A stretch of DNA of 64,000 nucleotides from an uncultured Litoreibacter sp. (GTDB lineage: Bacteria; Pseudomonadota; Alphaproteobacteria; Rhodobacterales; Rhodobacteraceae). The stretch is from NCBI GenBank assembly GCA_947492995.1, contig CANLOU010000003.1, positions 762,810-826,809 of the forward strand. Direction: 5' to 3'. Under the pieces are notes generated by a model. The model did no database searches and was not told the DNA's origin. It worked only from the letters and a program-made list of their open reading frames with translations. Below, piece after piece: positions 1 through 8,301 of the stretch. Each line of letters begins with the position of its first letter. Position 1 is the stretch's first letter. Position numbers and translations under genes: made by a program.

Positions 1-1653
1 AATCAAGCGGCGGTCGATGGGGACCCAGGTGATGGTCTCAAAATCAAGGTGCTCGCGGTTGTCGCCCTTTGGGGCGGCCGCCCGCACCACGATCAGGTTT
101 TCGATGCGGATGCCGAAGGCAACCTCGCGGTAATAGCCCGGCTCGTTTGACAAGATCATACCGGGGTCGAGCGGCACCTCGCTGGCGCGGCTCAGACGTT
201 GCGGGCCTTCGTGAACTGACAAATAGGTGCCAACGCCATGGCCCGTGCCATGGTCGTAATCCATGCCTTCGCGCCATAAGGGCGCCCGGGCCAGCGCGTC
301 GAGATCACGCCCTGTGATGCCTTTGGGGAACCGCGCGCGCGAGACCGCAATCATGCCCTGCAAGACCAGTGTGAAGCATTTCTTCTGCTCTGCTGTCGGC
401 GTTCCAATGGGGATTGTGCGGGTGATGTCGGTGGTGCCATCGACATATTGTCCGCCTGAATCAACCAACAACAGGTCGCCCTCTTCGACGGTGCGGTTGG
501 TGTCTTCGGTCACGCGGTAATGCACGATTGCGCCGTTGGGGCCTGCGCCCGAGATGGTGTCGAAACTGACATCCCGCAGGGCATTCGTTTGCGTGCGGAA
601 GCCTTCAAGCGTGGTGGCCACGTCAATTTCGGAAAACGTGCCGGGGGTTTGGGCGTCGAGCCAAGCAAGGAAGCGGATCATGGCCTGCGCATCGCGGAGG
701 TGGGCTTGTCTGGTGCCCTCAATTTCCGTCTTGTTCTTGCGGGCCTTGGGCAGGATGCAGGGGTCCATCGCGTGGACTGTTTCGACATCTGCCGCTTCCA
801 GGATATGGGTGACCGCCAACGGGGCGCTGCCAGCGCCGACGCGCACGGGGCCGTCGAGCTTTGCGATGGTGGCGGCGAATTCTGCGGGTGGGATCACCGT
901 GATGGCGGGGTCGGGGTCCAAATGTTCCACGCGGTGCTGGTCGATGAACAAATCGACCTTGGCATCGTCATGGATCACCGCGAAACACTGCACGATGGGG
1001 ATGCGCGGAATGTCGGATCCGCGGATATTGAGCAGCCAGCAGATCGAGTCCGGCAAGGTCAGGATCGCGGCCTTATGGCCCTTCTTGCGCAGCTTTTCGG
1101 CGATTTGGTCCCGTTTGTCGGGGGACCGCTTGCCGCTGAGCTCGATCGGGTAGGCCTCGACCTTGGCGGCAGGAGGGGCGGGTTGTGCGTCCCAGATTGC
1201 GTCAACAAAGTTGTCGGAGGGTGCCAGCGTGATGTCGGAGCCGCCGAGTTCGTCAGTGATTTCGTCGATTTGCAGCTTGGTAAAGAGCCACGGGTCGAAC
1301 GCGATTTTGCCTGACGTCAGGTGGTCTTTCAGCCAAGCGGCGGGTTTGATTTCGGGCCAATGCACGGGGGTGAAGTGGTCGGTGGCGACCTCGTCTTTGA
1401 CCTGCACGCGGTAGCGACCATCAATGAAAATGCCGGCCTTGTCTCTGAGGACAATGCAGAACCCGGCGGAGCCAGTGAAGCCCGTGAGCCATGCGAGACG
1501 CGCGTCGCGGTCAGACACGTATTCCCCTTGATAGGCGTCGGCGCGCGGCACGATGAAGCCGTCAAAGCCTTCTGTTTCAAGCACTTGCCGCAGGGCTTTC
1601 AAACGGGGCGGGCCTTGGTCGGGGGAGGTCGAGGCTTTGAAGGTTTGGAACAT
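1..1653 (-). CDS. pepP: Xaa-Pro aminopeptidase (aminopeptidase P, M24), 3' end cut by window
   Basis: This is a cytosolic metallopeptidase that removes an N-terminal residue ahead of proline. The 551 codons present start at the ATG at 1653, which shares one base with the cobT stop (TGATG). The two N-terminal creatinase-like domains come first. The M24 pita-bread fold follows, with the metal and substrate motifs DSGGQYVDGTTDITRT, HGTGHGVGTYLSVHEGPQ and NEPGYY. Family members run to about 595-600 residues, so roughly 45 codons lie outside the window. The overlap with cobT suggests translational coupling at the end of the cob run, although no role in cobalamin synthesis is known for this family. 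Confidence 0.93.
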   Translation of the reverse strand, partial: MFQTFKASTSPDQGPPRLKALRQVLETEGFDGFIVPRADAYQGEYVSDRDARLAWLTGFTGSAGFCIVLRDKAGIFIDGRYRVQVKDEVATDHFTPVHWPEIKPAAWLKDHLTSGKIAFDPWLFTKLQIDEITDELGGSDITLAPSDNFVDAIWDAQPAPPAAKVEAYPIELSGKRSPDKRDQIAEKLRKKGHKAAILTLPDSICWLLNIRGSDIPRIPIVQCFAVIHDDAKVDLFIDQHRVEHLDPDPAITVIPPAEFAATIAKLDGPVRVGAGSAPLAVTHILEAADVETVHAMDPCILPKARKNKTEIEGTRQAHLRDAQAMIRFLAWLDAQTPGTFSEIDVATTLEGFRTQTNALRDVSFDTISGAGPNGAIVHYRVTEDTNRTVEEGDLLLVDSGGQYVDGTTDITRTIPIGTPTAEQKKCFTLVLQGMIAVSRARFPKGITGRDLDALARAPLWREGMDYDHGTGHGVGTYLSVHEGPQRLSRASEVPLDPGMILSNEPGYYREVAFGIRIENLIVVRAAAPKGDNREHLDFETITWVPIDRRLI

Positions 1654-3530
1654 CAGCTGGCCCGTTTCATGCCCATCACCCGCGCGCGGGCCCTTGGGTC
1701 GCTGTCAAAGAGCGCTGCGAGCTGTTCGGTCATCGCACCCGCCAATTGTTCGACATCTGTAATTGTCACGGCGCGGTCATAGTAGCGCGTGACGTCGTGG
1801 CCAATGCCCACGGCGATGAGTTCCACAGCCTTGCGTTTCTCCACCATTGCGATGACATCGCGCAGGTGTTTTTCAAGGTAATTCGCGGGGTTAACGGACA
1901 AAGTTGAGTCGTCCACGGGTGCCCCGTCAGAGATCACCATCAAGATTTTGCGGCTCTCGGGACGGCCCATCATGCGACGATGCGCCCATTCCAGTGCCTC
2001 GCCGTCAATGTTCTCTTTTAACAAGCCCTCTTTCATCATCAGACCCAGATTTGGGCGGGCGCGACGCCATGGGGCGTCGGCGGATTTGTAGATGATGTGG
2101 CGCAGGTCGTTCAGGCGGCCCGGCTGCTGCGGGCGGCCGTCATTGAGCCAGTTTTCGCGGCTTTGGCCGCCTTTCCACGCGCGGGTGGTGAAGCCGAGGA
2201 TCTCTGTTTTGACCTGACAGCGTTCCAAGGTGCGGGCCAGAACGTCCGCACAGATGGCAGCGATGGAGATCGGACGGCCGCGCATGGAGCCGGAATTATC
2301 CAGGAGGAGCGTGACGCAAGTGTCGCGGAATTCAGTATCTTTTTCGACTTTGAAGGATAGCGGCGTTGTGGGGCTGACGATCACGCGGGCCAGGCGGCCT
2401 GCGTCGAGGATGCCTTCTTCGAGGTCGAATTCCCATGAGCGGTTTTGCTGCGCCTGAAGGCGGCGTTGCAGCTTGTTGGCGAGGCGCGACACAGCGCCTT
2501 TCAAAGGGTCGAGCTGCTGGTCGAGATAGGCGCGCAGGCGCTCCAGCTCAGCGGGTTCGGCCAAGTCTTCGGCTTTGATTTCTTCATCAAACTCAGTGGA
2601 GTAGACGATGTAGTTCTCATCCGCTTCCGAATGTGGCGCGGGCGGCGGCGGGTCCATCGGGGCCTCGCCCTCGGGCATTTCGGCCTCGTCGCCCATTTCG
2701 GCGTCGGCCATGTCGTCCAGCTGAACCGTGGCTTGAGACGCGTCTTGTTGTTCCTCTTGGCTTTGCTCTGGCGAGGCGTCGGCGTCTTCGGAATTGTCTT
2801 CTTTGTCAGGGTTGGACTGGTCGTCCTGGTCGGCCTGATCCTCGTCTTGGCTGGCCTCGTCTTCTTGATCTTCGTTGATGTCGTCAGGGTCGTCGCCCAG
2901 CTGGTCGCCATAGCCCAGATCGTCGATGATCTGGCGCGCGAATTTGGCGAATTTTGCTTGGTCGGACAACACGTCTTGTAGGTCTTCAAGCGTGCCGCCA
3001 GCGGCCCCTTCGATGAAATCTTTCCACAGATTCATGACGTTACCTGCCGCAGGGGGCAGGTCGCGACCTGTTGCAAGATGTCGGATCAGGTAGCCTGCGG
3101 CAACAGATAGTGGCGCTTGCGCGGCCTCGGTGACGCCGGCGTAGCCTTTGCGGTCTGCCTCGTTGCCAATCTTGGCGTCGATATTGCCCGCGGTGCCGGG
3201 CATGGTGCGGGCGCCCATCGCCTCGCAGCGGGCAGTTTCCATCGCGTCATAAAGATCGCGGGCCATGTTGCCCTGCGGCTCGTAGCGGTTCGCGGTGCTT
3301 GTGTTGTGGAAGCGGCGGCGCAGCGCGTAGGCGTCGGCGGTGCCGCGCGCCAGCAGAACTTCGTCTTTGGTCATGCGGCGGGTGACTTGTGGCAACCGGA
3401 CCTGATCGTTGGTCATGCCGGGCGGATCGACGGAATAGCTGACGCCCAGATCAGGATCGTTGGCGAGCGTCTTGGTGGCCTCGGCAAGGGCCTTTTTGAA
3501 CGGATCAGCTGGGTTGTCGTTTTGTGCCAT
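1653..3530 (-). CDS. cobT: Cobaltochelatase subunit CobT
   Basis: CobT is part of the ATP-dependent CobNST complex, which inserts cobalt into hydrogenobyrinic acid a,c-diamide in the aerobic B12 pathway. The 625-residue protein has an N-terminal helical part and a very acidic Asp/Glu/Gln-rich linker in the middle. A C-terminal von Willebrand A domain follows, with the MIDAS motif [11 protein letters not shown] near residue 410 and a matching ISDGAPVDD. Length and architecture fit the family. It lies about 100 bp downstream of a small secreted-protein gene that is coupled to cobS, so the three probably share a transcript. Confidence 0.95.
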   Translation of the reverse strand: MAQNDNPADPFKKALAEATKTLANDPDLGVSYSVDPPGMTNDQVRLPQVTRRMTKDEVLLARGTADAYALRRRFHNTSTANRYEPQGNMARDLYDAMETARCEAMGARTMPGTAGNIDAKIGNEADRKGYAGVTEAAQAPLSVAAGYLIRHLATGRDLPPAAGNVMNLWKDFIEGAAGGTLEDLQDVLSDQAKFAKFARQIIDDLGYGDQLGDDPDDINEDQEDEASQDEDQADQDDQSNPDKEDNSEDADASPEQSQEEQQDASQATVQLDDMADAEMGDEAEMPEGEAPMDPPPPAPHSEADENYIVYSTEFDEEIKAEDLAEPAELERLRAYLDQQLDPLKGAVSRLANKLQRRLQAQQNRSWEFDLEEGILDAGRLARVIVSPTTPLSFKVEKDTEFRDTCVTLLLDNSGSMRGRPISIAAICADVLARTLERCQVKTEILGFTTRAWKGGQSRENWLNDGRPQQPGRLNDLRHIIYKSADAPWRRARPNLGLMMKEGLLKENIDGEALEWAHRRMMGRPESRKILMVISDGAPVDDSTLSVNPANYLEKHLRDVIAMVEKRKAVELIAVGIGHDVTRYYDRAVTITDVEQLAGAMTEQLAALFDSDPRARARVMGMKRAS

Positions 3531-3630
3531 GATGTGCGTCCTGCGGAGTTAGCGCAACTTAGGATGAAGTGGCCGGATTGGCTATGGGCAATGGCCGAGG
3601 CCGCATCGCGTGCTTCCCCGCAAGTTTACC

Positions 3631-4083
3631 CTAAAGCTGCTCTGCCAAATTTTTGCAGATTTCCAAATCCGAACTCCACATTTCGTCTGTGGCGTAGGCG
3701 TCCCGCCCTGCTGCCACATTGTTTTTGTAATGCGTGTAGTATTTGCCCGAAGCCGCGAAAGCTGCGGCCACGGCGGCCTTGTTTGCATCGGCTTCCGCCT
3801 CTCCGGTCTCGGCAATGCGCAGTTTGGTGCCTGCTTCAAGGAACAGCGAGACATTGGACTTGGCCTGCAATGTGGCCTTTGGGCCAAGCGCGGTCTCGCC
3901 GATATAGTCCCAGACGGAATGAAACAGCCCGGCGCAGCGCAGTGCGAGGGTGCTTTCAGCGGAGCCCTCATTTACCAATTGTTCCAGAGACAGAAAATTC
4001 AGGTTTTGCTGCTGTGCGTTGCCAGCGGATGCGGGCAGTACCAAAAGCGCAAGGGCGAGTGCGATTTGCCCTCTTGTCCTCAT
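3631..4083 (-). CDS. Small secreted protein between cobS and cobT
   Basis: I do not recognise a family for this 150-residue protein. It starts with a clear Sec signal peptide (hydrophobic [17 protein letters not shown], cleavage expected after AxA-like residues near 23). The mature part is predicted helical and has only two cysteines. The ATG overlaps the cobS stop by four bases (ATGA), so it is very likely co-translated with CobS. A periplasmic protein inside a cytosolic cobaltochelatase operon is unexpected, and the position alone does not show a role in cobalt or B12 metabolism. Confidence 0.75.
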   Translation of the reverse strand: MRTRGQIALALALLVLPASAGNAQQQNLNFLSLEQLVNEGSAESTLALRCAGLFHSVWDYIGETALGPKATLQAKSNVSLFLEAGTKLRIAETGEAEADANKAAVAAAFAASGKYYTHYKNNVAAGRDAYATDEMWSSDLEICKNLAEQL

Positions 4084-5066
4084 CCCAAGCTCACGGAGGC
4101 AGCGCTTTCGGGGAGCTCCTCATCAAAGCAGCGTTGATAGAATTCGGCCACAGTTTCGCGTTCCAGCTCGTCACATTTGTTCAGGAAGGACAGCCGGAAG
4201 GCGTAGCCTACATCATTGAAAATCAACGCGTTTTGCGCCCAGGCGATAACTGTCCGTGGCGACATCAGCGTGGATAGATCGCCGTTCATAAAGGCCGTAC
4301 GCGTCAGGTCGGCGACGGTGACCATCTGGCCCACTTTCTTGCGGCCGTCTTCGGTGTTGTAGAACGGGTTTTTCGCCAAGATGATTGCGGCTTCGGCGTC
4401 GTGGCTGAGGTAGTTCAGGGTGGACACAAGCGACCAACGGTCCATCTGACCTTGGTTGATCTGTTGCGTGCCGTGATAAAGGCCGGTCGTGTCGCCCAAG
4501 CCAACCGTGTTGGCCGTCGCGAAGATGCGGAAATGGGGGTGCGGCTCGATCACCTTGTTCTGGTCGAGAAGCGTCAGCTTGCCGTCGACCTCCAAAACGC
4601 GCTGGATCACGAACATGACGTCGGCGCGGCCCGCGTCGTATTCGTCAAACACGATAGCCGTTGGGTTGCGCAGCGCCCATGGCAGGATGCCTTCCTGGAA
4701 CTCGGTTACCTGCACGCCGTCTTTGAGCTTGATGGCGTCCTTGCCGATCAGGTCGATCCGCGAAATGTGGCTGTCGAGGTTCACGCGTACACAGGGCCAG
4801 TTCAAACGGGCAGCAACCTGTTCGATATGGGTGGATTTACCCGTGCCGTGATAGCCCTGGATCATCACGCGGCGGTTGTGAGTGAAGCCCGCAAGGATCG
4901 CGAGCGTGGTGTCGCGGTCAAACTTGTAGGTGCTGTCAATCTCGGGCACGCGGTCCGTGCGGCTGGCGAACCCTTTGACCTTCATATCGCTATCGATTCC
5001 AAAGACTTCGCGCACCGAAACGTCCTCGGTAGGTTTCGCGCCCAAATCTATGCTGCCGTCCGCCAT
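4080..5066 (-). CDS. cobS: Cobaltochelatase subunit CobS (AAA+ ATPase)
   Basis: CobS is the AAA+ motor of aerobic cobaltochelatase and works with CobT and CobN. The chosen start, [12 protein letters not shown] at 5066, gives 328 residues as usual for the family and has AAGGACA just upstream. An in-frame extension to 5138 has no such support. Walker A is GYHGTGKST and Walker B is [11 protein letters not shown]. The sensor region [12 protein letters not shown] follows. The stop overlaps the next gene by four bases. CobN is not in the window. Confidence 0.95.
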   Translation of the reverse strand: MADGSIDLGAKPTEDVSVREVFGIDSDMKVKGFASRTDRVPEIDSTYKFDRDTTLAILAGFTHNRRVMIQGYHGTGKSTHIEQVAARLNWPCVRVNLDSHISRIDLIGKDAIKLKDGVQVTEFQEGILPWALRNPTAIVFDEYDAGRADVMFVIQRVLEVDGKLTLLDQNKVIEPHPHFRIFATANTVGLGDTTGLYHGTQQINQGQMDRWSLVSTLNYLSHDAEAAIILAKNPFYNTEDGRKKVGQMVTVADLTRTAFMNGDLSTLMSPRTVIAWAQNALIFNDVGYAFRLSFLNKCDELERETVAEFYQRCFDEELPESAASVSLG

Positions 5067-5222
5067 TGTCGTGTCCTTTTCGTTATCCTCTGCGGGATGC
5101 CTCAAATCTTGAGGGAGAGCAAGGGGAAGGGGCGACATGACGCATCATGCCGGGGGCCAAGGCGCGGTATTTTCTTGCATGGCCGCCGCGCTCGGTTCAA
5201 AAATTGGCAGATATAGGAGCAG

Positions 5223-6689
5223 GTGCAAAAAGTGATAAACAAGCTGGCCCAAACCGCCGCATCAGGCGGGGGGGGCATCAAGAACATCCTGCTGCTGTCG
5301 GTCGAGGATTTGAACGACTGGATCGAGCCGTTGGGAGGACACCCAGACGCGGTGACGCCAAACCTGTCCCGATTGGCGGCGCGTGGCACCGTTTTCGAGC
5401 AGGCCTACACACCTGTGCCGGAATGTTCACCCGCCCGCACCGCCGCGCTGTTTGGCCAAGCGCCATGGCGCACCGGCATTTACGGGAACCGGCACAGCTG
5501 GGCCATGAAGTTCCCGCCGCATCAAAGGCGGTCCATCGTGGGGCAGGCGCGGGAGGCGGGGTTCCGCACCTTTGGCGCAGGCAAGGTGTTTCATTTGGGC
5601 AAATCAGGTCTGGATCAGGCCGATTGGGACGACGTGACCTACACGCGCCCCTGGAATTTTCCGCCCGTCAGCAAGGCCGCCCGGCGGGAGCTGATCGGCA
5701 AGCGGGAGGATTTTGGGGTGATGCCCGAAGGCTCCAAGGGCATGCTGGACGACGCCATGTGCGACCAAATGCTGGCGTGGATGCAGCCCGGTGACGCGGG
5801 CAAGTTTTGGGCGCATGGCGTCTATTGCCCGCATCTGCCATTCGTTGCGCCGGAGCGGTTCTTTGACATGATCCCCGACACCGTGCGCATGCCGCCGGCC
5901 TTTGGGAACCGTGGCTTTGACGCGTTGGACGAGACCGAGCTTGAGAGCCTGCCAAAGGCGGCCGCGTCGATGCCCCGGCGCTGGCTAGGGCGCAAGATTG
6001 GCCGAACCGGCGAATATAAAGCGTTTCTCCGCGCCTATTTGGCCTGCGTGGCCTATGCCGACAGCATTGTCGGACGGATTTTGGATCATCTGGACGAGAC
6101 GGGCCTGAGTGACAGCACGCTGATCCTGTTTTGGTCCGACCACGGCTGGCAGCTGGGCGAAAAGCTGGCCTTCAAGAAGTTTACGCTGTGGGAACGCGCC
6201 CTGCGGGTGCCGTTGATGATGGCAGGGCCGGGGGTGCCGGTCGGGCGATGTGACGCGCCGGTATCGCTGCTGGATATGTACCCGACCCTGCTGTCAACGA
6301 TGAAGCATGAGGCCCCGCATGCGTTGGATGGCCAAGACCTGTGGGACGTCTTGCAAGGGACCGCCGCGCATACTCACAGCGTGTCGGTCTATGAGGCGGA
6401 AGGAAAACAGGCCTCGGTCGCGGGGCAGCTGTCGGCAAGTGTGCGCTCTGCGTCGCATCGGCTGATCCACTACCACGACGGGACGGGCGAGTTGTATGAC
6501 CACCGCGTTGATCCGTTTGAGAAAAACACGCTTCTGGACCCCGCGCGGATGATCGCGGATCAGGAGCTGCCCGATGACTTGATGGAGATCCTGCTGGACC
6601 TGATGGAGCAGTTGCCCGAGATGGCCGCACCCCTTGATCCCGCGGTTTTGCCGCCCGACCTGGACACGCTTTACCGGCCGAACAACTAG
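5223..6689 (+). CDS. Sulfatase of the alkaline-phosphatase superfamily
   Basis: This 488-residue protein resembles the iduronate-2-sulfatase / choline-sulfatase type and would hydrolyse a sulfate ester. The CSPAR motif near residue 74 has the cysteine expected to be converted to formylglycine. WSDHGWQLGE and the downstream lysine (LAFKKFTLW) supply further active-site residues. The start is GTG at 5223 with an AGGAGC-like ribosome binding site. No signal peptide is present, so it should be cytoplasmic. The first metal motif reads SVEDLNDW, where most relatives have two aspartates (DDLR/DDLN). The substrate is not evident. It converges on, and overlaps by four bases, the J-domain gene. Confidence 0.88.
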   Translation: MQKVINKLAQTAASGGGGIKNILLLSVEDLNDWIEPLGGHPDAVTPNLSRLAARGTVFEQAYTPVPECSPARTAALFGQAPWRTGIYGNRHSWAMKFPPHQRRSIVGQAREAGFRTFGAGKVFHLGKSGLDQADWDDVTYTRPWNFPPVSKAARRELIGKREDFGVMPEGSKGMLDDAMCDQMLAWMQPGDAGKFWAHGVYCPHLPFVAPERFFDMIPDTVRMPPAFGNRGFDALDETELESLPKAAASMPRRWLGRKIGRTGEYKAFLRAYLACVAYADSIVGRILDHLDETGLSDSTLILFWSDHGWQLGEKLAFKKFTLWERALRVPLMMAGPGVPVGRCDAPVSLLDMYPTLLSTMKHEAPHALDGQDLWDVLQGTAAHTHSVSVYEAEGKQASVAGQLSASVRSASHRLIHYHDGTGELYDHRVDPFEKNTLLDPARMIADQELPDDLMEILLDLMEQLPEMAAPLDPAVLPPDLDTLYRPNN

Positions 6690-7324
6690 TCCGAAAAGCT
6701 GCGGCTTTCCTTGATCTGATCCCAGGCCCAGACCACCTGCTGCAGCTGGTCCTCGTCGGCTCGGTTGCCGCCATTCATGTCGGGGTGCAGGACTTTGATG
6801 AGCGATTTGTAGAGCGCGCGCAGCTCTTTCTTTGTCATGTTGGGCTTGCCGTCGAGGATCTCCAACGCTTGGCGCTCGACCGGGGGGAGCTTGCGCCCGC
6901 CGCCGTCGGGATTGCGGCCCGGATTTCGGGTGGCGTTTTCGCCCAGAACCGACATCGGGTCATCTACGCCCAGCCTAGACCACGCCCGCTGTTCTTCGCC
7001 TTTTTTCATAGGCTTAGTGGGGCGCTCCCAGACCTTGTCAGACGACATTTGCCGTTCCATTTCTTCCTGAGTGTGGGTCTCGAAGAAGTTCCATTTCAGG
7101 TTGTATTCGCGGGCATGTGCTTTGCAGAACCAGTAGAAATCATCCAGCACATCAGGGCTTTTGGGGGCGCGGTATTGACCGGGTTCCTGGCAATCGGGGG
7201 CCTCGCACTGGCGCTGCGATGTTTCCACGGCACCGGACATGCCGCGGCGGCCGCGGGCGCGTTTCTTTTTGTCGGTGGAAACGGACATATCGAATTGAAA
7301 TGGATCAAACGGTTCGCGCGCCAT
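6686..7324 (-). CDS. J-domain (DnaJ-type) co-chaperone
   Basis: A 212-residue cytosolic protein with its J domain at the C-terminus, about residues 150-212, including the HPD tripeptide (KVLHPDMNGG) needed to stimulate Hsp70 ATPase. The N-terminal part has a conserved Cys pair region (CEAPDCQEPGQYRAP) and an aromatic FYWFCKAHAREYN stretch. This architecture is typical of an alphaproteobacterial DnaJ-like family and not of DnaJ itself. The start at 7324 is chosen because AAAGG precedes it and the longer ORF adds unsupported residues. Its promoter is shared with the divergent bolA-like gene. Confidence 0.88.
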   Translation of the reverse strand: MAREPFDPFQFDMSVSTDKKKRARGRRGMSGAVETSQRQCEAPDCQEPGQYRAPKSPDVLDDFYWFCKAHAREYNLKWNFFETHTQEEMERQMSSDKVWERPTKPMKKGEEQRAWSRLGVDDPMSVLGENATRNPGRNPDGGGRKLPPVERQALEILDGKPNMTKKELRALYKSLIKVLHPDMNGGNRADEDQLQQVVWAWDQIKESRSFSD

Positions 7325-7398
7325 CACTATGCCTTTCGTAAATGGAGTGGAGAGTTTAGTGTTTTTCCGAGCAAGGTGAAGGGGCAAAGGGCACAAAT

Positions 7399-7662
7399 AT
7401 GGGAATAGTTTCGGAAATTGAGCAAAAGCTCGCGGAGGCGTTTCAACCCAGCGTGTTGGAGGTTGTTGATGACAGCGAAAGCCATCGCGGGCATGCGGGA
7501 TTTCAGGAGGGCGGCGAGAGCCATTTCAATGTGAAAATCGTCGCGGACGGCTTCGGGGGCATGTCACGGATTGCCCGCCACAGGGCGGTGCATGCGGCCA
7601 TCGGGCCGGAGATTATTGCCCGGATACACGCGCTGGCGCTGGACATTTCAGACGGTCAATAA
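7399..7662 (+). CDS. BolA family protein
   Basis: An 87-residue BolA/IbaG-type protein. The family binds monothiol glutaredoxins with a [2Fe-2S] cluster and has been linked to iron-sulfur handling and envelope or stress responses. The fold signature is visible as the helix IEQKLAEAF, the SHRGHAG segment, SHFNVKIVADGF, and the helix RIARHRAVHAAIG with a conserved histidine. The length is typical. It is divergent from the J-domain gene and converges on the DUF4177-like gene with only 15 bp between stops. Confidence 0.92.
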   Translation: MGIVSEIEQKLAEAFQPSVLEVVDDSESHRGHAGFQEGGESHFNVKIVADGFGGMSRIARHRAVHAAIGPEIIARIHALALDISDGQ

Positions 7663-7677
7663 GCGGGGGGCAAAGCC

Positions 7678-8103
7678 CTATTCGGCGGCGACGTCGCGGC
7701 GCTTTTCAGGGTCGTCATTGGCCACGTCCCACGCGTCATCCTCAGACGCGACCTCAATCGTTTCTTCAATGATTTCAGGCTCTTGTGGGGTTTCCACTTC
7801 TTCGACCTCTTCCACGGGGGCTGCGAGGGCGAGGGTTTCTTCTGCGGCTTCGACCTCTTCGGCGACCTCAGCGACGGGGCGGCGGAAGACCAGCATGGAG
7901 TGGTATTTGACGGTCTTGCCAGTGAGGCCCTGACGTTCCTCGCAAGGCAGGGTGTCGGCGCGGAGATATTCCCAGCCATCGGTGCCCATCTCGTTCATCA
8001 GGCCGGTGATGGCATTGGCGAATTTCGCGGCCGCGCCGCGTTGGCCTTTGCCGGATTTGCCTTTGCGAGGGGCCGGAACGGCGCGGTACTCAAAAGCTGA
8101 CAT
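7678..8103 (-). CDS. DUF4177-like protein with acidic tail
   Basis: A 141-residue protein of unknown function. The first 75 residues (FEYRAVPAPRKG, MGTDGWEYLRADTLP, then a strand ending in FRRPV) fit the DUF4177 pattern of a short strand, a helix, a GWE motif and a terminal strand. The remaining half is low-complexity and strongly acidic, rich in Glu, Ala, Val and Pro, and probably disordered. No signal peptide or membrane segment is present. Confidence 0.72.
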   Translation of the reverse strand: MSAFEYRAVPAPRKGKSGKGQRGAAAKFANAITGLMNEMGTDGWEYLRADTLPCEERQGLTGKTVKYHSMLVFRRPVAEVAEEVEAAEETLALAAPVEEVEEVETPQEPEIIEETIEVASEDDAWDVANDDPEKRRDVAAE

Positions 8104-8234
8104 GATGGCGGACTCCCGTTGAAAACAGCCTCTTTTCTAGCAGCCGCGCAGGCCCCGATCAAGTAGAGCTGCCGCGTCTTGCAGGCAGGTGGTGCAAAGG
8201 GGAGACGGGGGAGATTTAGGGGCCAAATCGCAAA

Positions 8235-8267
8235 TGTGTATTTGATGTGTATTTCATATGTATTTCA
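8235..8267. repeat. Three exact 11-bp AT-rich phased repeats after the HTH-repeat gene
   Basis: Three consecutive 11-bp units, TGTGTATTTGA, TGTGTATTTCA and TATGTATTTCA, fill the tract without gaps. GTAT occurs at 8238, 8249 and 8260. The tract begins 35 bp beyond the stop codon of the HTH-repeat gene and stands out from the GC-rich surroundings. A similar tract with the same 11-bp phase follows the paralogous gene (16078-16120). One unit per helical turn suggests a protein-binding site or a bent segment. Confidence 0.75.
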
Positions 8268-8301
8268 TGCGCATGGCGGTTGAGGGGGCTGATTGGACAA
8301 A

